DNA of 64,000 nucleotides from Derxia gummosa DSM 723. Lineage in GTDB: Bacteria > Pseudomonadota > Gammaproteobacteria > Burkholderiales > Burkholderiaceae_E. The stretch is from NCBI RefSeq assembly GCF_000482785.1, contig NZ_AXWS01000007.1:310001-374000 (forward strand), in the 5' to 3' direction. The position numbers were made by a program, and so were the translations under genes. This document shows, piece by piece, positions 9,364-16,586 of the stretch. The notes under the pieces were generated by a model. The model had not been told where the DNA came from. It worked only from the letters and a program-made list of their open reading frames with translations, and did no database searches. Positions within the stretch are counted from its first letter, which is position 1. Every line of letters begins with the position of its first letter.

Positions 9364-10236
9364 TCAGGCTGGCGACGTTTCGGCGCGGGTCGGCCGATCG
9401 CCGGAAGGCTGCAACTGAAGCATCACCTCCGCCCCATAAAGCACGACCAGCGACACGTAGTACACCCAGAACAGCAGCACCGCGAGCGAGCCGGCGGTAC
9501 CGAAGGTCGAACCGAAGGCGGTGCGCCCGAGATAGAGCCCGACGCCGAACTTGCCAACCTCGAACAGCAGCGCGGTCAGGAAGGCGCCGGTCAGCACGGT
9601 GCGCCGGTGCAGCCGCACCGGAATCAGCAGCCGGAACATCAGCCCGAACAGCGCCGTGAGGAAGGCCAGCGACAACAGCGCCTGCATCACCGCCGCGACA
9701 CGCAGCCAGTCGCCGGTCCAGCGCGTGAGGTACTCGGTCACCGCCAGCACGGCCGCGCTCGCCACCAGCGAGATGATGAGCAGGAAGCCCACGCCTACCA
9801 CGATCGCCAGCCCACGCAGCCGGCCCATCACGAGCGTGAGCGCCGCATTCCGGTACACCCGCCGGTGGCCGAAGATCGCCGAGAAGGCGTTGTCGAGTTC
9901 GGCAAACAGACTCGTGGCACCCACGAGCATCGCTGCCAGGCCGATGACGATCGCCGTCACCCCGCCACCCGACAGATAGCTCTGCTCGACCATGCGCTGC
10001 ACGAGGCTCGCCCCGTCGGCGCCGATCAGGCCTTGCAATTGTGCGAGCACCCTGCCCTCGACCGCCTCGCGCCCGAACACCAAGCCCGACACCGACACCG
10101 CGATCACAAGAATCGGCGCGAGCGAGAACGCGGCGTAATAGGCCAGCGCCGCGCCCCGGCTCGTGCACTGATCGTCGATCCAGCGCGAGGCCGCGAGCCA
10201 GGCCAGGCGCATCGGGCGCGGCAACCGCGCCTCCAT
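9364..10236 (-). CDS. YihY/BrkB family inner-membrane protein
   Basis: This 290-residue protein has about six hydrophobic helices and belongs to the YihY/virulence-factor BrkB family, once annotated as RNase BN. The family hallmark near the N-terminus, RGAALAYYAAFSLAPILVIA, is present, as is AGSLAVLLFWVYYVSLVVLYGAE near the C-terminus. The start ATG at 10236 shares its A with the stop of the upstream gene (TGATG), which indicates translational coupling. The molecular function is not established for this family. Confidence 0.92.
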   Translation of the reverse strand: MEARLPRPMRLAWLAASRWIDDQCTSRGAALAYYAAFSLAPILVIAVSVSGLVFGREAVEGRVLAQLQGLIGADGASLVQRMVEQSYLSGGGVTAIVIGLAAMLVGATSLFAELDNAFSAIFGHRRVYRNAALTLVMGRLRGLAIVVGVGFLLIISLVASAAVLAVTEYLTRWTGDWLRVAAVMQALLSLAFLTALFGLMFRLLIPVRLHRRTVLTGAFLTALLFEVGKFGVGLYLGRTAFGSTFGTAGSLAVLLFWVYYVSLVVLYGAEVMLQLQPSGDRPTRAETSPA

Positions 10237-10718
10237 CACAGTTGCAGATGACCGTGCTCGCCGAGGCGCGGGCGTTCATGGCGCATCGCGGCCGTGGCCA
10301 TCTTGAACACCTGGGTGAGCTTGCTTTCCTTCACGTCCCAGTACTCGGCGTCGTCGAGCGCGATCTCGACCAGCGCGATGTCGGGATCATCGAGGCCGTC
10401 GGGAAACCAAGCTGCGACCATTGGCTGCCAGAGCAGTTCCATGCGCGCGCGATCACCGCTGATGCGGGCCTCGCCGCGCATCGACACCCAGAGGTCGTGG
10501 GCACGGTCGGCGATCGTCACGCCCACCTGGGGATTGAGTTCAATGTCGGCCACGAAAGGCGCGCGCAGGCTGGTGAAGAACCAGAGCGTCCCGTCGAAGT
10601 CCTTCTGCACCAGCGTCATCGGGCGGCTCGACGGGCGCCCGTCGGTGCCGATGGTGGTGAGCATCAGGGCTCGCTCGCCGGAAATGCGGTTCCAGAATTC
10701 CTGCTGGCTGTCGGTCAT
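10236..10718 (-). CDS. Pyridoxamine 5'-phosphate oxidase-like (general stress protein 26 type) protein
   Basis: This 160-residue split-barrel protein belongs to the flavin-binding pyridoxamine-phosphate-oxidase-like group, close to general stress protein 26. Visible features are the N-terminal helix SQQEFWNRISGERALMLTT, the strand pair SSRPMTLVQKDFDGTLWFFTS and the later region ISGDRARMELLWQPMVAAWFPDG. The start at 10718 is supported by GGAGG 8 bp upstream. It is coupled to yihY downstream. The fold family is reliable; the substrate is unknown. Confidence 0.87.
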   Translation of the reverse strand: MTDSQQEFWNRISGERALMLTTIGTDGRPSSRPMTLVQKDFDGTLWFFTSLRAPFVADIELNPQVGVTIADRAHDLWVSMRGEARISGDRARMELLWQPMVAAWFPDGLDDPDIALVEIALDDAEYWDVKESKLTQVFKMATAAMRHERPRLGEHGHLQL

Positions 10719-10926
10719 GCCTGCCTCCGTGTCCGTTGCGAGCCGGACGGGGCGTGTCCGGCCTCTGGACCGAAGCTTCGCGGCCGACACGACCGTCGCG
10801 TGTAGGCGAGGCGCGGCCGAAGGCGTCGGCGCGCGCCGCGACACGGCACCGGCAGCTGTCTTTGGCAGATGCCGGCGCGGCTGCCAGGGCTAGCGAAGTC
10901 GCGCGAAGCGGCGACGGCTGCCGCGC

Positions 10927-11337
10927 TCAGCCGAGCAGCGACTCGATCTTGGCGGCGGTGCGCCGGGTTTCGAGAAAGATCATCCCGAGATTGACGTTGG
11001 CCGGCGCGGCTACCGCGAGTACGGCGTCGGTGCCGGCGCGCACCAGCAGCATCGTCCCATGCTCGCCCTCGACCAGCACCTGGCGCAGCGCGCCCCGCTC
11101 GACCTCGCGCGCGGCGCGATCGGCCAGCGCGAGCAGCGAGGCGCCCATGGCGGCGAAGCGGTTGGGTTCGATGTCCGGCCCGAGTTCGCTCGCGATGACG
11201 AAACCGTCGCCGGAAATCACCGCCGACGCATCGAGCCGCTGCGCCTGGTTCATGGCGCGCAGGAGGGGCGAAAGCAGCGCGACGCGCTGTTCCGGGTCGA
11301 GCATTTCGACATGGGTGCCGTAGGAGTACTGGGGCAT
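10927..11337 (-). CDS. Roadblock/LC7 domain protein (MglB/CvnB-like)
   Basis: This 136-residue protein has the roadblock/LC7 pattern over about residues 23-130: a first helix, the strand LDASAVISGDGFVIAS, a long helix (NRFAAMGASLLALADRAAREV) and the paired strands RQVLVEGEHGTMLLVRAG and AVLAVAAP. It ends in a helix with NLGMIFLETRRTAAKI. Such proteins act as partners or GAPs of small GTPases (MglB for MglA, CvnB for CvnD). It is the last gene of a five-gene minus-strand cluster that includes such a GTPase (13222-13776). No terminator is visible after it. Confidence 0.85.
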   Translation of the reverse strand: MPQYSYGTHVEMLDPEQRVALLSPLLRAMNQAQRLDASAVISGDGFVIASELGPDIEPNRFAAMGASLLALADRAAREVERGALRQVLVEGEHGTMLLVRAGTDAVLAVAAPANVNLGMIFLETRRTAAKIESLLG

Positions 11338-11425
11338 GGCGGCTCCGGGAAGCGACGTGGGCGGTGCGATCGGTTCATTCTGGCGCGGCGGGCGCCGGCC
11401 GTCATGGCCGCCACCCGCGCGGCGC

Positions 11426-11836
11426 TCACAGCGCGGCTTCGAGCGCCGGCAGCGAGACGCGCGCCTTGGTCAGCGCCATGCCGAGATTGGCGCTCTTGCG
11501 GCACACGAAGCCGACCACGTGCTCGGGGCTCTTCTTGCCGCGGATGAAGACGTGGATGAGGTTGTCGCTGTTGACGATGATTTCCTGGAAGTAGTGCTGG
11601 CCATCATCCCGAACACCGCGCGCCTTCTTGAACAGCTGCTCGATCATCGTGACGTTCGGGCCCTGGAACAGGTCGGTCGTGGCAGCCGCCAGCAGGTCGA
11701 GCACCTCGCGCGGGTGCGAATCGACCGTGCGCATCGACAGCAACATGCCGCTGCTCAGATCGATGTAGCCGGCGGCCACGCATTCGGGCAGCGCGCTGAT
11801 CGCCTTTTGCAGTTCGGTGTCGAGTTTCGAGCTCAT
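11426..11836 (-). CDS. Second roadblock-like protein
   Basis: This 136-residue protein probably shares the roadblock fold: CVAAGYIDLSSGMLLSMR, a helix (REVLDLLAAATTDLF), two strands (FQEIIVNSDNLIHVFIRG and HVVGFVCR) and a terminal NLGMALTKAR helix that resembles the end of its neighbour at 10927. Sequence similarity to classical roadblock proteins is weaker than in that neighbour, so the call is by pattern. It has the same length as its partner and could form a heterodimer with it. It lies 39 bp after the ABC-phosphatase gene. Confidence 0.7.
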   Translation of the reverse strand: MSSKLDTELQKAISALPECVAAGYIDLSSGMLLSMRTVDSHPREVLDLLAAATTDLFQGPNVTMIEQLFKKARGVRDDGQHYFQEIIVNSDNLIHVFIRGKKSPEHVVGFVCRKSANLGMALTKARVSLPALEAAL

Positions 11837-11875
11837 CTTTTTTCTTCCTGGTGTGACCGGCTGACGCCGGGGAGG

Positions 11876-13225
11876 TCATGGGGCGACCGGCTTCTGACTG
11901 CCGCGGCCTTGCCCCGGGGTGGAGGCGCCCCGCGCGAGATGGTTCGCGAAGGCGCCAAGAAAATCTGCCTGCTCGCGCGACTGGACCCAGCGCGCGTCGA
12001 TGCGCCGCACGGCTTCCAGGGCATCGAGCGCGGGCTGGCCATGCCAGATGAGCCAGGCCGCGAGCACGGTGCCGGTGCGGCCGAGGCCGGCGTGGCAATG
12101 CACCGCGACGACCTTGCCCCGCGCAAGTTCCTCGTCGATGGCGCGGCAGATCGTTTCTGCGTAATCGTTCGCGGGCGCGGTCATGTCGCGGATCGGGAAC
12201 TGACGCTCGGCCAAGCCGAAGGCCGCGAGCTGGGCAGGATCACCGGCCAGATCGGTGAGGTTGACCAGCAGATTCACGCCCACGCGCTGAAGCGCTTCGA
12301 GATCGACCGGCGCGTCGAAGAACACGCCCGGACGCGGCGTGCCGGCGAGCTGCCCCGGACGCAGCCACAGGAAGCCGCGCGGCCCGAAGGCGTCGCTCAC
12401 GTAGCGCTGCGCCGCGGGCGGCGGCGGCACCGGCGGCAGCGAGCCCTCGGCGAGGTCTTCGGGACGAGCGTCGGGCGAGGGTGCGTCGCAACTGCCGCTG
12501 CGCACGAAGTCGCGCGCGAGGCCGCTGTCGGGCGCGTCGAAGAAGCGCGGGATGGTCTGGGTCTCGCGCACCACGCCTCCCGCCACCAGCACCGCGCGCC
12601 CGCCCAGTTCGCGGCACTCCTCCTGGTTGTGCAGCACGACCAGCAGCGCGCAGCGTCCGGCCAGCTTGCCGAGATAGCGCAGCAGCAGGGCGGCGTCGGC
12701 CGGCGGCAGGCCTGCCGTCGGCTCGTCGATGAACAGCAGCCGGCAGCCGGCCGCGGCGGCGCGCGCGATCGCGAGATGGCGCTGGCGGCCGAGCGGCAAA
12801 TCGGCGACTTGGTCGTCGAGCCGCGCGACGAGTTCATGCAGATCGGCGGCTTCGAGCACGCGCGCAGCGGTCTCGCGCTGCTGGGCCGGCGTGAGCGAAC
12901 CGCGTTCGGGCAGGCCGCTCATGAGGTTCTCGAGCACGCTGGCAAGCATGAGTCGTGCGCTCTGGCCGACGAGCACCGGGCGGTTGCCCTCGTCGAGCGT
13001 TCGGCCGAGATAGCTCGCCTCGCCCCAGATGCGCATCGACGGATTGGCGTTGTTGTGGCCGGCGATCGTGCGCAAGAGCGTCGACTTGCCGGTGCCGGCC
13101 GGGCCGAGCAGCACGACGCATTCACGGTCGGCAATGCGCAGGTCGATGCTGCTGAGGATCGTGCGCTCGCGGAAGGCGACGCCGAAGCCTTCGAGCACGA
13201 GCACGGCGTCGGTGGCGGCGCTCAT
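11876..13225 (-). CDS. ABC-type ATPase fused to a dual-specificity protein phosphatase
   Basis: This 449-residue protein has two domains. Residues 8-235 form an ABC ATPase: Walker A GPAGTGKST (41-49), Q-loop Gln88, Walker B CRLLFIDE (161-168) and H-loop His199. The LSGGQ signature is degenerate (LPLGR, 143-147). After a Pro-rich linker (263-271), residues 275-430 form a cysteine phosphatase of the dual-specificity type, with signature HCHAGLGRTG (376-385, catalytic Cys377 and Arg383) and candidate general acid Asp347 in IRDMTAP. There is no membrane segment and no adjacent permease, so transport is unlikely. It overlaps the GTPase gene by 4 bases and precedes the roadblock genes. A signalling role is inferred; both active sites look intact apart from the signature loop. 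Confidence 0.85.
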   Translation of the reverse strand: MSAATDAVLVLEGFGVAFRERTILSSIDLRIADRECVVLLGPAGTGKSTLLRTIAGHNNANPSMRIWGEASYLGRTLDEGNRPVLVGQSARLMLASVLENLMSGLPERGSLTPAQQRETAARVLEAADLHELVARLDDQVADLPLGRQRHLAIARAAAAGCRLLFIDEPTAGLPPADAALLLRYLGKLAGRCALLVVLHNQEECRELGGRAVLVAGGVVRETQTIPRFFDAPDSGLARDFVRSGSCDAPSPDARPEDLAEGSLPPVPPPPAAQRYVSDAFGPRGFLWLRPGQLAGTPRPGVFFDAPVDLEALQRVGVNLLVNLTDLAGDPAQLAAFGLAERQFPIRDMTAPANDYAETICRAIDEELARGKVVAVHCHAGLGRTGTVLAAWLIWHGQPALDALEAVRRIDARWVQSREQADFLGAFANHLARGASTPGQGRGSQKPVAP

Positions 13226-13776
13226 TGGGCGCGCGCCGTCGCGCCGCGTCGCACCCGGTCGTCAAGCAGGCTCAGGAGTGCAAGCAGCAGACACTTGACG
13301 TCGTCGCGGCGGCGCGCGTCGACCTCGAACACCGGCGCGCTGAGCCCGAGCGCGGCCAACCGCTGGTGATAGCGATCGAGCGCCGCGCCAGGCACGAGTC
13401 GGGTGACACCGACGACCAGCACCTGGCCGGTGGCGTCGATCAGGCCGCGAAAGGCCTGGACGTAGTAGTCGAGATCGCCGGCCGGATCGGGGCGCGTATC
13501 GTCGAGCAAAATCACGAGGCCGAGGCTGCCGTGCCCGAGGATTTCCCACATGAAGCGGAAGCGCGGCTGACCGGGCGCGCCGTAGAGGTGGATGTCGGTG
13601 CGGCCGTCCAGATGCAGCACGCCATAGTCCATCGCCACGGTGGTGCGCTCCTTGATGGCGGCGATCACGTCGGTCGCGCGCTCCTCGGTGCTGACGACCG
13701 GGATGTCGCTGACCGCGCCGATGGCGGTCGTCTTGCCGGCACCGACCGGGCCGGCGAACAGGAGCTTGGGCTGCAT
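13222..13776 (-). CDS. Small GTPase of the CvnD/MglA-like family
   Basis: This 184-residue Ras-like protein carries the P-loop GPVGAGKTT (9-17), a Thr-rich switch I ending in RTTVAMDYG (44-52), and switch II LYGAPGQPRF (64-73) with the Gln of Ras Gln61 type at residue 70. The base-recognition loop is divergent (GVTRL at 123-127 for NKxD). The combination TTVAMDYG...YGAPGQ.RF.FMW is typical of the GTPases of actinobacterial conservons (CvnD) and related MglA-like proteins. It starts 5 bp after the winged-helix gene and overlaps the ABC-phosphatase start (ATGA). GTP binding is well supported; the pathway is not known. Confidence 0.88.
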   Translation of the reverse strand: MQPKLLFAGPVGAGKTTAIGAVSDIPVVSTEERATDVIAAIKERTTVAMDYGVLHLDGRTDIHLYGAPGQPRFRFMWEILGHGSLGLVILLDDTRPDPAGDLDYYVQAFRGLIDATGQVLVVGVTRLVPGAALDRYHQRLAALGLSAPVFEVDARRRDDVKCLLLALLSLLDDRVRRGATARAQ

Positions 13777-13781
13777 GTTGA

Positions 13782-14624
13782 TCAGAGTCCCATGATGCGG
13801 GCGAGCAGCTGGCCGAGCAGCGTGTCGCGGCGGCCCCTGCGAGCCGGAGGGTTGGCATCGACCGCGGCAAGGCCAGCCGACGTTGCGTGCGCGTCGTCGG
13901 CCGCGCGCGCCGGCTGCACGACCGTCGCGCTCGCGAGTTCTTCATGTGCTGCGGCCGGCGCACAGGCTTCTGCGTCGTCGGATGCGTGGCTTGCGAACTG
14001 CGCACCGGACTCCCAGGTGTCGGGCGAGACATCGCCTCCCGCCCCACGGGTTGCGGACCGCCGGTTGCGAACCTCGACCAGGCCGGCACAGGTCGCGGCC
14101 GAGTACACACGGCAGGCCTCGTCCTGCCGAATGTCGAGGATGCGGGTTGCAAGCGCGATAGATGTCGGATGGCGCGTCAGCAGCGCCACCATCCGCATGG
14201 TGTCCAGCGAGCAAGGCAGACGCGAGAAGTTGGGCCAGCGGACAATGCGCACGACATCAAGCAACGACCCGCCGGCCACCATCCGACCGCGACTCGCAAG
14301 ATAGCCGGCGCTCCAGAGCAGGTCCTCGAGCCGCATGCGCCGCGCCATGGGCGCGTCGGCGGGCACTGGTATGAGCCTGAAATCGTCACGGCGAGCAGAC
14401 AGGAAGCGGGGCATGTCTTGCTCTGCTACTGCGACGCTGCATTCGCGGCGTCCTGCATGAACGGTGAGTGCGCCGCTCCCCGGGAGGACGAGGCTGCAAT
14501 CGGCGGTTTCCCCGGCGCCGTCGGCAATCAATCCGACAATATGCGCATCAGGAAAGAAGTGTTCCGGTCCCCGTCCGAACGCAGGAAGCGGAGCGCGCGC
14601 GCTGACCGAATTGGCGAGTTGCAT
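13782..14624 (-). CDS. Winged-helix protein heading the GTPase cluster (CvnC/DUF742-like in part)
   Basis: This 280-residue protein has no full-length family that I recognise. Residues 142-187 (from RMVALLTRHP to AGLVEV) follow a winged helix-turn-helix pattern, like the C-terminal part of DUF742 proteins (CvnC) that accompany roadblock and GTPase genes in conservons. Residues 20-90 could be a beta-rich sensor-like domain. The C-terminal 90 residues are Ala/Asp/Ser-rich and probably disordered, ending in a basic helix. The start at 14624 is inferred; the frame is open further up to 14807, but that part is AT-rich and atypical. It is the first gene of the operon, 5 bp before the GTPase. Confidence 0.6.
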   Translation of the reverse strand: MQLANSVSARAPLPAFGRGPEHFFPDAHIVGLIADGAGETADCSLVLPGSGALTVHAGRRECSVAVAEQDMPRFLSARRDDFRLIPVPADAPMARRMRLEDLLWSAGYLASRGRMVAGGSLLDVVRIVRWPNFSRLPCSLDTMRMVALLTRHPTSIALATRILDIRQDEACRVYSAATCAGLVEVRNRRSATRGAGGDVSPDTWESGAQFASHASDDAEACAPAAAHEELASATVVQPARAADDAHATSAGLAAVDANPPARRGRRDTLLGQLLARIMGL

Positions 14625-15194
14625 GCATTTCACCGTCGGAAGGGCTATTTCATTGCGGTGGACTACCGGATTTTGCCCATCACTGCATGGACATTGATTA
14701 AAAGCAACAATGTGCAATGTCACTTTTCGCCAAATACGGTAGCGCGGCCCCGAGGGATTGCCCCCGAGCTTGGCCAATAAAACGTGAAAAAAATCACGAA
14801 AATGCAAAGCCTGGAAATTGGCGCATCCTGCCGAATCCGGTAACCCGAAGCACAGTAGAAAAATGAACCTGACGAGTTCTAGACGATTTGCTGGAATCCC
14901 GCCTTGAAATTACGGTCGCGAAGTAGCCGTCGGGAAGGAAAACACGGATGCGGTGCTGGCGCGATTCACAGACAGAAATGCTCTAAATGAGCCAAATGAA
15001 GTTGATGAAGCAGTCGCCTCACATTGCACATAGAAAATGCTCGCGATCACTCTCATGCGAAATCTGAAAGACCCTCAGACGAATGCGAGAGCAAACGAAC
15101 AATGCGTCTCCGGCAATCGCTGATGCTGCCAAGAATTAACTATTGAAGACTGCGATGAATAAGCAGATTGGTACACACGGAGCCAAGAAGCAAA
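14625..15194. other. AT-richer gene-free region upstream of the GTPase cluster
   Basis: About 570 bp contain no open frame with a credible start or domain, and the base composition is clearly lower in GC than the surroundings. The region probably holds the promoter of the minus-strand cluster at 10927-14624. An inverted repeat ACATTG-N11-CAATGT lies around 14691-14713 and a small hairpin CGTGA/TCACG at 14783-14798. Before the element at 15231 inserted, this was the DNA downstream of tRNA-Ala. Confidence 0.5.
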
Positions 15195-15227
15195 AAGACC
15201 CGGTAACTTGAACAGTTACCGGGTCTT
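15190..15227 (-). terminator. Native terminator of tRNA-Ala, now separated from the gene
   Basis: A perfect 14-bp stem (15195-15208/15214-15227; AAGACCCGGTAACT and its complement) with a 5-nt loop is followed on the minus strand by CTTTTTGCTTCTT. It sits 4 bp beyond the left att repeat, just where the terminator of the tRNA-Ala gene would be before insertion of the element. Confidence 0.85.
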
Positions 15228-15230
15228 GCA

Positions 15231-15254
15231 ATTTGGTGGAGAAGAGGAGGATCG
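15231..15254. repeat. attL core of the tRNA-Ala element (24-bp direct repeat)
   Basis: This sequence is identical to 21368-21391, which contains the last 21 bases of tRNA-Ala including CCA, plus 3 bases. The left copy continues into unrelated sequence and is not part of a complete tRNA. The repeat marks the left end of the integrated element. Confidence 0.92.
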
Positions 15255-15325
15255 CGTGGCGATGCTCTCTATCCCTTATAAATCAACCACTTACCACACC
15301 ACTGGCTTCCGGTTTGCCACCGTGA

Positions 15326-15335
15326 AGTGACACAG
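15326..15335 (+). repeat. Candidate integrase arm-type site, left end
   Basis: AGTGACACAG occurs here, 72 bp inside attL, and again at 21275-21284 inside attR, in the same orientation. Such distant decamers at both ends are expected for arm-type binding sites of tyrosine integrases. Confidence 0.45.
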
Positions 15336-15407
15336 CTCTGAGGGCGCCGATCATACCCGCCACCGTGCAAAAAAACAGGGGTGCGTATGCGCGTGCGCTG
15401 ACAGAAG

Positions 15408-15764
15408 TCACAGACCGGCCAGCACCTCGGCCAGGACATCGCTGGCCCCTTGGACCTCGCCGCCAGCCTCAACCGGCCCCAGGCGGACGAAGCGGGCGCC
15501 CGGCTCCGCTGTGAGCTGCACCGTCATGAGGCCCGCGCCTTCACGCAGGTCCACCCCCGGGCGGACGCCCTTGGCATAGAACAGCGCATAGGGGGCTTGG
15601 TCTTCCTCGCCGTCAAACACAAGGCCCACCGTGCCGACCTTGTCGCTCATGGAGGTGGCCAGCGTGGCGCGTGCCTGCCACAGGGTCAGGGCCTCGGCGG
15701 TCGTGAAGGCGGCAAGGTCGGGCGAACGGAAGGCGCGGACGTCCGTGGATTCGTAAGGGGTCAT
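15408..15764 (-). CDS. Protein of unknown function (element cargo)
   Basis: This 118-residue protein is not recognised. It begins MTPYESTDVRAFRSPDLAAF, is acidic, has no membrane segment or cysteine, and has alternating predicted strands in the second half (TVGLVFDGEED, PYALFYAKGVRPG, GLMTVQLTAEPGARFVRLG), so a small alpha/beta or beta protein is likely. The start at 15764 is chosen because codons above it run through a 12-bp palindrome that looks like an operator. The gene is divergent from the serine recombinase at 15945. Confidence 0.6.
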   Translation of the reverse strand: MTPYESTDVRAFRSPDLAAFTTAEALTLWQARATLATSMSDKVGTVGLVFDGEEDQAPYALFYAKGVRPGVDLREGAGLMTVQLTAEPGARFVRLGPVEAGGEVQGASDVLAEVLAGL

Positions 15765-15772
15765 GGTCTGCT

Positions 15773-15784
15773 TACTAATTAGTA
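15773..15784. promoter_or_regulatory. Palindromic operator candidate TACTAATTAGTA
   Basis: A perfect 12-bp palindrome lies 8 bp upstream of the ATG at 15764, in an otherwise GC-rich element. Its position over the likely ribosome-binding or start region fits a repressor site for the 118-residue gene. Confidence 0.5.
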
Positions 15785-15814
15785 GTGGTGGTGTGGTTGG
15801 CGGCCCTGACCACA

Positions 15815-15926
15815 TGTCAGAAACCGATGTCAGAATAACCAGACAGTCAGAAACTGACAAGCCTAGATTTCCGACACCACTTCTGGCAGGCTCCCGACAC
15901 CATCAACAAACGGTCGTTTTCCGACA
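15815..15926. promoter_or_regulatory. res-like cluster of TGTCRGAAA repeats
   Basis: TGTCAGAAA or one-base variants occur at 15815, 15829 and 15845 on the plus strand. TTTCYGACA-type inverse copies occur at 15868, 15891 (CTCCCGACA) and 15918. GTCAGAAACTGAC (15846-15858) is an internal palindrome. The array ends 18 bp before the serine recombinase start. Resolvase/invertase genes commonly have such subsites directly upstream, serving as recombination site and operator. Confidence 0.6.
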
Positions 15927-15944
15927 CCCCAGGGAGTCCGCGCC

Positions 15945-16586
15945 ATGAACCACCGCTTCGGCTACGGCCGAGTCAGCACCACCGACCAGACCGCCGAGAA
16001 CCAGCGCCTTGAACTGGCCCAGGCCGGCCATGAGGTTGACCAGTGGTTCGCCGATGTGGGCGTGTCCGGGAAGGTGTCCGCCATGCAGCGCCCCGAGTTC
16101 GCCCGGATGGTCGGCAAGTTCCGCAAGGGCGATGCGCTCATCGTCTCCAAGCTCGACCGGCTCGGCCGTGACGCCTTGGACGTTCAACAGACCGTCCGCG
16201 ACCTCAGCGAGCTGGGGGTGCGGGTTGTCGTCCTGAACCTCGGCGGGACTGACCTCACCTCCTCCGCCGGCAAGCTCATGCTCGCCATGCTCTCCGCCGT
16301 GGCCGAAATGGAGCGCGACCTCCTCATCGAGCGGACCCAGGCCGGTCTAGCTCGCGCCAAGCTGGAGGGGACCAAGCTCGGGCGCAGGCCCAAGACCTCC
16401 GAAGCCCAGCGGGCCGACATCCGCGCACGCCTGGAGGCCGGCGCCACCGTGTCGGAGCTGGCCCGGGAGTACGGAATCAGTCGGGGCGCAGTCATCGACA
16501 TCCGGGACCCCGAGAAGGTCGCGGCCCGTCTCGCCGCCAAGGAACAGCGCAAGGGCGGCGCGGACACTTCCCAGGCCCGCAAGTAG
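15945..16586 (+). CDS. Small serine recombinase (resolvase/invertase family)
   Basis: This 213-residue protein has the catalytic N-terminal domain of the resolvase/Pin family: YGRVST near residues 7-12 holds the nucleophilic Ser11, followed by the SKLDRLGRD motif near residue 65 and the long E-helix region ending MERDLLIERTQAGLARAKLEGTKLGRRPK. Residues 150-190 form a helix-turn-helix (ATVSELAREYGISRGAVIDI). The length is normal for Tn3-type resolvases or DNA invertases. The gene is preceded by repeats resembling a res site. Its target could be the element itself (dimer resolution) or an invertible segment, but no inverted pair of sites was found. Confidence 0.92.
   Translation: MNHRFGYGRVSTTDQTAENQRLELAQAGHEVDQWFADVGVSGKVSAMQRPEFARMVGKFRKGDALIVSKLDRLGRDALDVQQTVRDLSELGVRVVVLNLGGTDLTSSAGKLMLAMLSAVAEMERDLLIERTQAGLARAKLEGTKLGRRPKTSEAQRADIRARLEAGATVSELAREYGISRGAVIDIRDPEKVAARLAAKEQRKGGADTSQARK

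Noticed and set aside
15231..15254. A second (partial) tRNA-Ala
   Set aside because: Only the 3' 21 bases of the tRNA are present; this is the att repeat, not a tRNA gene.
15773..15926. Possible CRISPR-like repeats
   Set aside because: Repeats are 9 bp, in both orientations and unevenly spaced; no spacer structure and no cas gene in the window.
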